This document shows, in pieces, positions 33,409 to 43,100 of a DNA stretch of 55,000 nucleotides. A model generated the notes under the pieces. The model saw only the letters and a list, made by a program, of their open reading frames with translations, was not told the origin of the DNA and searched no databases. The stretch's first letter is position 1; every line of letters starts with the position of its first letter. Position numbers and translations under genes: made by a program. The stretch is from Tubiluchus corallicola (Eukaryota; Priapulida; Priapulimorpha; Priapulimorphida; Tubiluchidae). The stretch lies in the NCBI GenBank assembly GCA_030141605.1, contig JAQGDQ010000679.1, positions 1 to 55,000 of the forward strand. The letters are read 5' to 3'.

Positions 33409-34081
33409 AATAATGGAGAAATGAAGGTGAATTACTGTGTCAAGGAAGGCAGTAAATAAACAAAATGAAAACAGCAAGTTATGTATAGGAGAGCTAAGGC
33501 CAAATTAACAATAGTCTGAAAGCAACATTGGAGAATGACAATGATAAAGACTATGTAAATCATTAATTTATGGCAGTGATAATCATTGTCAAGCATAAAG
33601 CGGAACAAATAAAAAGCAAAACCAAACAAATGAACTGGTAGAGCGAAAAAAGTTAGCACAGTTTAATAGAAGTGCAGTTTAAGGAAAATATTGTTTATGT
33701 TTTTTTCTTATGCGTTGTGCCAGCGCCACAAATAAAATTGCTAAAAAGAAGTATATATAATAGAACGCTGAAAGGTTTTCTACACATAAAGGCTATCCAC
33801 ATGTGAAGGATGTCTGTGACTAATTAAGATGAGGATAGCCGACAGGTATAAGGTAGACAAATGTTGTAGCTCTTTTGATCAACCGTACTTGGCCTTATAG
33901 AGCACAAGCACCCGGATGTAAACGTCACGTGCTCCTTGTTGTTTTGCAACAAATGTTTCTTGGTGTGAAATTTGTTCCCCATTCAATCATCCTAAGTGCG
34001 CGAAAGGGGAGCAATAAAGTGTGACTCTTCGAGTTTCTTCATTTGTCCTGTTATTCTGTGTTCGTTACAAAACCGCAAATC
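33409..34081 (+). promoter_or_regulatory. Upstream region of the RAD6-like gene with an ACGTCACGTG box
   Basis: No gene is present. The stretch 33900-34080 is less AT-rich than its surroundings and holds AACGTCACGTG at 33921-33931, overlapping a CRE-like core (ACGTCA) and an E-box (CACGTG), 150 bp before the start codon. No TATA box is obvious. The transcription start is unknown. Confidence 0.35.
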
Positions 34082-34125
34082 ATGTCTACGCCCGCTAGGC
34101 GTCGATTAATGAGAGATTTTAAAAG
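34082..34125 (+). CDS. UBE2B: RAD6-like exon 1
   Basis: Start ATG in context AAATCATGT; encodes [14 protein letters not shown] plus two bases; donor AG|GTAACT. The N-terminal helix is that of RAD6, which contacts E3 partners. Confidence 0.93.
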
Positions 34126-37100
34126 GTAACTCTTTATCTTCTAAGTGTGAAAAACCTTGACTTTGTGTAAAGAAAAATTTTCATTAGCGTCTCAATTGGT
34201 GTTCGTTCATTTTAGTTTGCTCCACATCACTCATCTAACCATGCAAATGGGCCCATGTTACAGATTATAAAAAATGATTATTCTAAACTGATTTACGCGT
34301 GTGGGTTACGTGTTATTTATAGCCGAACTCGCTTAACTGACAATAATTATAAATAATAATGAAACAAATTACAATAATTAACTCGCCGTAGGATATTAAC
34401 AATGATCTGTAACTAATCTGTCATAATGATTAATGTAGACTCGGAGTTTATACATAAAAACATTTAACTGGCCATTTTCGTTGATTGGAAAAAAACTAGT
34501 ATTAACCAAGGCTCAAATATGCACACTAGAAAAGACTTATTTCTTCAATATCTTTACCACATTTACAAAGTCTTTTTCTATGCAGTAATCTACTTTCCAA
34601 GCATACAAGGATTTCCCAATACTTTTAATACACCAGCCCTGGTTTTGACAAGCTATTCTGCACCCCATGTATCATTCAGTCGGGGTTCAAATGATATACA
34701 ACTTTTGTAATCTTCTTTGTCTTTCCACTCTTTCTAATCTATATCTTTCTACTGTTGAATATTTACTTAACTTTTCATTCCACATTTGAATCCCGTTTTC
34801 GCTATAGCTTTTCCTATATGCACATCTTATGCTTTTTCACCCAAATGTTTATCATAAATTTTATGCAGACGTTCCTCATTTAGTTTCCCTAATGCCAAAC
34901 TCCGGGAAGCCCAAATGTATCTCCCAAATGCCTGATTCTTTGCAGCTATTTTGATCGAAATCTCTGTGTTACCCCCCCCCCCATTACCACATTTTTTCAG
35001 TGACCGATTATCACTAAATTTGACGTAATTTATTGTCCACTTCATCATAATTACATTCTCACATTGTAACTGCTATACATCAAATCAATTGTAATTACAA
35101 TAATTGTAAAAATATTAACATACTTACTAACTACATAATAGTTTGTCAACAGGAAATATATGCTGTACGGCGGTCAAGAAGCAAAGCTTGTAAGACCACC
35201 ATGAAAAGTGGAGGAAAAAAGCAGCTTAATTAACAAGAGAAAGAATTATAGAAAAACAGGGAATAGTTAAGATAAAATAATAGAAAAAGATAAAGAAAAG
35301 AGAAATGAAATAGAAAGGAGTTCAACAGAGACGTGATGGAAAAGTATGAAAATATAAATATTCCATAGATTTGGAGCAGTAAATCTTAGAAAGTGTCTGG
35401 CAACATTGGTTCTGCAAAATGGAATAGAATTTTCGTTAAATCTAGTGAAGTGATACTGGTGATTACATATGTCAGGATTTATGAAACATGAGGGTAATAA
35501 ACTGTGGTGTGTTTTGTGCAGCTAGATAGCAAGGTGGTAAGAAACTAAATCATCGAAATTTAAATTCCACAGTTATAAAAAAGTATATATTCAATTGGGG
35601 CTTGTTTAGTTAAATTACAAGTGATTCTCAAAAATTCACGCTGGTGTCTGGCTAAGTAATTTAAGTCTGTTGGATATGTGTTCCCCCATAGAATACAACA
35701 GTAAGTTAAATAGGGTAATATTAGACAGTTATATAGTGTTATTAAGTGAAATTTGTGTAATTTGTTTTTAAATTTGAGATGGTGCCAACATTTTTGCAAT
35801 TTTTAAACTTATGTACTTAATATGGGGCCTCCAATCAAGATTTTCATGAAGCATAATGCAATATAAGTATGATTCTTTTCAAAAATTTTAGGCGAGCCTT
35901 TGCTTCTTGTTCCTCAAAAGATGTAAACCCGTTTCACCTCTAGTAGCAGCGTCACTGCATCCTTTTACTTTCCAGAGCCATCTTGCAAATTCTTCTTGTA
36001 TGCTGTTATACCAATCAACTTCCTTTTGGCTGTTCACACAACCAAACATTATTTTAGGGACTACATTTGCTTTCCAACCTGTTCTCTCTATTTCTAATCT
36101 TGCTTCTCATTGCATTGCCGCAAATTTTACAACACATGTAGTTCTTCTAATATCCGGTATTCTTTCTTAACAGCTATGATCATCGTCTATGGCTCTTATC
36201 CCCAGGATATTTTTCTCTTTCAGTTGCATATATAAATATGTCACCTATCCCAAAGATTTTGTTATCATTACCTCCACAGAAGAGAATTAATTCACACTTA
36301 GTCGTACTGAATTTCATGCCAAACTCTTTTACAAGATCATGAGCAATCTTTAACCACATCAACATATCCACTTCAAATTCTGTAATTAGCGCGGTGTTGT
36401 CAGCAAAAACTAATTTACTCACTATTATATTCTCATCTATTTTGTATCGTTTTTCTGATCTGCTTATTTCTTTTAACATTTTATTAATATAAAGTGGGAA
36501 AAATATAGAGGACATGGGAGGGTTCACCCTGCTTTACAACTGACGTTGCCATTACGTTGCCATTTGTTTGCCCTCGAAACAAATCCGACATTAAAACCAT
36601 GGTACCATGATTTCCAAAATTCAACAAAGCATTTCTCTGTACCTAAATGCGTCAACACTCGCCACAATTTTTGTTGGTCAACATGGTCAAGTTTTTCTAT
36701 GTCTAACATCACCCACCACCCAAAGGCTTCGTTCCTATATAATAGTTATTTCTCTTAAAACAGTCAATATACGCACATAAGTTGTCGTCCAACCTTCTGT
36801 AGGACATGTCAAAGTAGGCAATGAGCATTACAATATTTTTTTTAATTTCTCGATCAGTGAGCACCGATTGTTTTAGTAAAGATAACTTCTGATTATAAAT
36901 AAGCGGGAAAACTCGTGTAGTTCGACACTGCGAAAGAAACTGAAAGAAAAGAAGACCTGTATTTTAATATCCCAAGCAGAGGTCGTTATGAAGGATTTAG
37001 TGATCGAGGTCAAAGCAAAGACAAACAGTTTCTGCTTACTTACACACGTTTTCTGTGCAGTTTCTTTCACTGTGGATTTATGTAGAGGTGACAGAGGTAT

Positions 37101-40100
37101 CCCGGGTATATGGTTCACCATTCGTTGTCACTATGCATTAGTAACTGTTGGAACAATTTAATGTCAGGCGGTTTTTATCACACGTACGTTCAATTGTTTG
37201 TAGACTACAAGAAGATCCACCAGCCGGCGTAAGCGGAGCACCAACTGAAAATAATATCATGTTATGGAATGCTGTTATATTTGGGTAAGATGCTTTTGTT
37301 TATAAATCATCACAGAGAGTAAGTAGAAATTACAATGTAATACAAGAGGTTGAAAATTGGCGGACATAGAGCACAGAGTTCTGGTAAACTTGTGTGTCTG
37401 CCGGGTGTGGCAAACAGGTCATTTGATCCTCCCTGGATCAGGCATCCTAACAGAGGGCGAGGGGTTTCAAGTTGGAACCTTATAATTAATTCCCGAAGGA
37501 GTGTCGGGAGTCGGAAATTTCTATCTCTGCCTGACTCAGTAGTATTGTAAATTACCTGATATAATATTGTCACTCCGGCTTAAGAGGCCAGGCCGGCGGT
37601 CAAGTGGTCACTACGAACAGTGACAAAACCACACAGTTTTAAGTCACATCAGTTCACGTTTATCTGGAAAGTTTCTTCTTTTTCTTTTGTACACTTTCTT
37701 CCGCATTTTTATCTCATAATTTTTATGATTTTTGCTCACAAGAACTTGCAAGCACTCTAATCCTCTTCAGTCTTAACGTAGAAAAAACCGTTCAGCTCTC
37801 TGCTCCACTTTACCAGGTGTAGTGCACAAGCCACTATGGCATGGCTTCATCAGGACCAGTCAATGTTGCCATTGTTGAAAAGACAAAACAACATGTTTAC
37901 CAGTGACCACATTAGTGATCGAACTGACGTGATATTAATCAGTGATAGGCTGATTTATTACTAAACTGGATATACAAATCCACCAAGCAATACTGACTCT
38001 GCTTAACACCAACTTTAACAATAACTGCACTTTAACACCGGGGGCTTCCTTTGCAACTTTTCCAAGGAGGAAGGCAAACGGATATACTCCTACTATCACA
38101 GTTATTGTCACATCATACTTTTAGGATGGAGTTGTTTTCATTTAAACCCCAAAATCAGTTAGATATCGGCATGTCACACTATCTGTTTATGGCTAATTCT
38201 TTTATATGTTATTTTTAATTCAGGGTTTCCGCATTGTAATCCTCTTTTCATATGTCAATATATATAATATCGTGATCAGTAATCAGTATAATGTGCAGCT
38301 ACAGTGCTCCGAACCCATACCTTAGCTGTAGATGCTCATTGCGCTCGCCTGACCACACTCTTACGACACCATGGGGCCCGAGGGTGTGACAATAACTGTG
38401 ATATCCCTTTGCCTCCCTCATTGGAAAAGTTGCAACGGAAGCCCCCTGTGTAAAAGTGCAGAGCGCATTGTTAAAGTTGGTGTTGAAAGAGCAGAGTCAG
38501 TGTTGCTTGGTGGATCTGTATAACCAGTTTAGTAATAAATCAGCCTATCACTGATTAATATCACATCAGTTCGATCACTAATGTGGTTACTGATAAACAG
38601 TTTGTTTTGTTTTTTAAATAATGTTGGTAAGATCTCTTCATTAGTGGGAACATTGTCTGGTCCTGATGAAGCCATGCCATAGTGGCTTGTGAACTACTTA
38701 ACTATCCTATTTTTGACTATTTGGAGTAAGAAATGTGGTATTTCCTGTCTGTGGTTTTGCACCTTTGATAATCTGTAACGCTTCGTCAAGGTGGCTATCG
38801 AGGAGCCTAAACACGCTGGGGTTTCTTATTTGTTTTTCAATACAGCTCTGCAAATCCCAACCAGCTGTTAACAACAGCCTGTCACAGCAACAGATAGTCG
38901 TGGTTTTGAACTTAAAGACCAACATCAAACTAATAATCAAGGATAGTCGCCTACGATGAGTTGTTTTACCAGCAACTGTGTTTTAGTCACATGCAAATGC
39001 TTGTTCTCTAACAGTGAGTAAAACAGCTCGGGTGGTGTATCAATTTGTCAAGGCTCTTTTGGTAGCGGTCACTCAACCACTCATAGCTGGCATGACGCAC
39101 AATTTTGCAAGCCAAACACACGGGGTGATAGCTCTGCTATCTACTTTTGCCTGTAGGTGTTCATGGCATTCACATATCTATATTGTACGTTGCTCCATGT
39201 ACAGTAGATGAAGCCAGACTGCGATGTTTGTATGTTTACATTCACTTTTTGCCATTCCTGCAAAAACTCTTGCGCTGGTGATGGAATGGATGCTGTTGTC
39301 AACATTCCCGTGAATTCTGCAGAAACAAACTTAGAGAACTCTGACTGTATCCAGCCAGAAAAGCTAAACACTGAAGTGATGCTAGAAAAATAATTTAGTA
39401 CTCGAAGCCATGTTTCAGCGTTTCTTTTGCTTGAGTAATTTTCTGGCTTCATTAGTCAGCAGCTTTCCAGGAGCTATTTTACAGCTGACCTCATCAGCTG
39501 ACTGGTTTGGAAGAAAGCCAGTTTTGTTTCAGCCGCGTGTCCCGGAAATTCGATCTCGCAGTCATGTGACTCCAATGGCTTCCACTGGAGATTTGAGCAA
39601 TAAAGTTCATCGTCACTGAAAGCTGGCAATGCTTCAGCTGCTGCGAAAGAATTTCACTGCTGCTTTGTGTTTAAATGAAAATTTACCTTCAGACTTCCAT
39701 GCTGTACTTAAATTTGGCTTCGCAACATAGACACACATCTTTTTGTGCAGTGTACACATATGATACCATTAAATCATTTTTTTCTCTTGAAGAAATGTTC
39801 AAGATACTTTTGTTATTTTATTATCGGCTACAATGTTTCCTGGTTATATAGTTCTGTCTGAGTCTTGCAGATTTCCATAAGTTTTGTTGCGGTAATTACA
39901 TTAATAAGAACAATGATGCTATAGCGTACATTGTACCAGTTCTTTGTGAGATACTGTGGTCTCGAAAGTCACTATACTTTACATTTTCTACATTTATAAC
40001 AGACAAAGTAAAATGTTTGAAAATTGGCACAGATGAACGGAAAACTTTGGGCAGTTCTTTTAGTCAAATTGACGAACATCTGAAAAGAACTATTGCACAA

Positions 40101-43100
40101 GTAGGATTTGTTCTTCTCTTCGCTACATTCTGTGGGGGGACCTCAAAAGCTTCATAGACCAATCCAATGGCAAGTCTGGTATCATGCATTGAAAGGTCTA
40201 CCACATTGAGATATGGTTGCACTTTGTTGAGAAACTACTTTGTTAATAGTGAGAGAATAGCATTTATCCATATGGTGCTCTGAATTTCTGGTGAGGTTCA
40301 GTCGGTGATTGAAGAACCTCCTCGTACCTGGCGTGAGTGATGGTGTTTTAGATCTCACTTCTAATGTTGGTGTCGTCGTCATGGCAATGGGGTTGCTGTC
40401 AAAAAATAAATGAAAAGAATTATCATAGGTCTAATGATTCATGTAAGAGTTTGCTGAGATTGAAAAAAATTAAAAAGAAAACTGGAAGTCGCTTTTGAGA
40501 CACCCTACATTTCATTGTACACGTGGCAGACAATTTTTAAATAGTTTTTGTTCTGAAACACATCAATATTGTAGCTGTTATTGTTCAATTATCTATTTGA
40601 GATGTGCTGAGTGAAAGTTCTTCGCTGTCTTAGACGAGTAAGAATGCTCATTAATTTTTACATTTAAAAAAATATTATTTATTATTATTTGTAAAATATA
40701 TCAACTTACACATTTATTTGTATTTTCTGTTACAAAATTGTTATACACAGTTAACTCTCAGCTGATGTCCAGTCACCTAAAAACTAATCAGAATTATCCA
40801 TGTTAATTTCAGGCCACATGAGACGCCATTCGAAGACGGAACATTCAAATTAACGCTAGAATTCACCGAGGAATATCCAAATAAACCGCCAGCGGTGCGC
40901 TTTATATCCAAGATGTTTCATCCGAATGGTAAGTGCATCATAATTATAACACTATGCCAGTCTTGAGTAGCAGTTCTTGAGTAGCACGGTTAATAGAATT
41001 CGGCACGGCAGTTATAATATTGTTGCCAACATTAAACCATGTTTTGTTAAGCCATCTTAGCCATAAGAAATCTTAGCATTTTTGCTGAAACTGGAAGTTA
41101 AAATCGTAATGTGGTGCACTCTTTTTCATAGGGATTCTCGTGCTGGAAGTTGTTCGAGATAAGCGGGGAATTTTAGTTTGATTCTGATAAATCGCATTGG
41201 GAAGTCGGTTAGAGTTATGCGATAATTCAGATTTCGGGTTAAGCATTGTCTGGTACCGGGGAAAAACGAAAGAAAAAATCCGTTTCACGAAATCTGTTTG
41301 AGATACGCAAGAATTCGAGTTATACGTTGTTCAACTCGACTAAATGTATTGACAATGTAAATTTTACATATACTGCTTGTAATTTTTAAGCAGTCGTTCT
41401 GTGCACTGATCGGCTGCTCATGATTTTCCAATTTTTTTTTCTTTATCTAGTTTATGCTGATGGCAGTATATGTCTAGATATTCTACAGAATAGATGGAGT
41501 CCAACCTATGACGTGTCAGCCATTCTAACGTCTATTCAGGTACGTGATTATCATGTTCTGACACCGTAACATCCCCTGAAATAGCCGATACTTAAACTGG
41601 ATGCCAACACAAAAATATAGGAAAAGTAAACTTTATTCTTAACGAATGAACATGGCTGAATGCACTTCGACAAGTGTACATTCATATGCCCTGCACGTAG
41701 TACCCTGGCGAAACAATGTTATTCATGATCTAAAGCAGCACTATGGTACAGATAGTGAGGTCGTTTTCAAATAACAACTCGCGATGCATATGAAACTAGT
41801 ATCTTCATGTAAAACACTGAAATGTGGGGCTTCGGGAAGCAGAAATAAATGTATTTCACAGAGGCCTACTCAGAAAAATCGTAAAAATAAAATGGTCATA
41901 TCATTTCAAATGAGCTGCTGCATAACAGAACCAAAGAAGAACATTGGAGCACTAAAATCAGAATTAGAAAACTAAAATGGGGAGGACAATTAATGAGATT
42001 GACAGAAACAACACCGGTAAGATTAGCATTAAACGAAGCACTGAAAACTACTAAACTACCTCCGGGCAAACCAAACCTGGATATCAAGAATTAATAAAGA
42101 CTAGCGAAGGCCCTGCAAAAAAATTTGCTTATAAATACATGTATAATCAAAAATACGCAAACATCCTACCTAGTGTTTGCTTACTTACCTAACGCAAAGC
42201 CAGTAGCAGCAGCTTTTACTGAATTAAAGTTATAAGCAGAGTATAATGGATGACGTCAGAACAATGGCTTTGCGTCAGCAGTTTTCTATGCGAAAATTGC
42301 CGAAAATCGAGCATCTAATTAACTCGTCATCACTCCTCTTGGTGGACATGTCCTAAAATGCAGCCCACATCATCATGTAGCCCTGTTCTTTCTGTTTCTA
42401 AAGAGCTGTATATCTCCTTCCGAGAATCCCACCAGGCTCCGCTATAACGTTTTTTCCACAGGCTGTTTGATCAAAATTTCGAAAAAATCGCGAGCTGGGT
42501 CCAGGTAAACGCCCGTTGTGGGACGCCGTGGCCCTCTCACAAATTCTAAATATGCCTATGACACCCACCGCTGAATGGGCTATCTATCCATGGCCGGCAC
42601 CGCCCCCGGCCCGTTCCAGTTCTTCAGAAATAAATGATATAAGTTTTGCAAAAAACGAATTTTTGTAGGATTTTCACATCCCGGTTGGCCCGATTCGAAA
42701 AATAAACTTGCAATGGCACGACACTAGATCGAGACCTTTCGTTTGATATATAGATCGCCGCAAATGCTGCTGCCGTCGGAGCTGTAGCCTCGAATCTTAT
42801 ACATATATATATAACATACCAGTAGAATTAATATATACGATTCACAGCTACTTAGACCAAACTTAACAATAGCATCACAGGAATTGAAAATTTTAGCTAC
42901 AGACAGGAAACAGTGGAGTGCTATAATATAGGCTCTATGTTTACAGCAACAGAAGATTAACATGTGAATCACAACAGACGCTGTTCCACTCATTAGTATT
43001 TAATATTAGCGTTTAATAACAAATGGCTATTTGCTTTATGTACAAGATTGTGTTTTAGTAACACACCACAAGAAGTTATTCTCAAATTTCCAAAAGTCGG

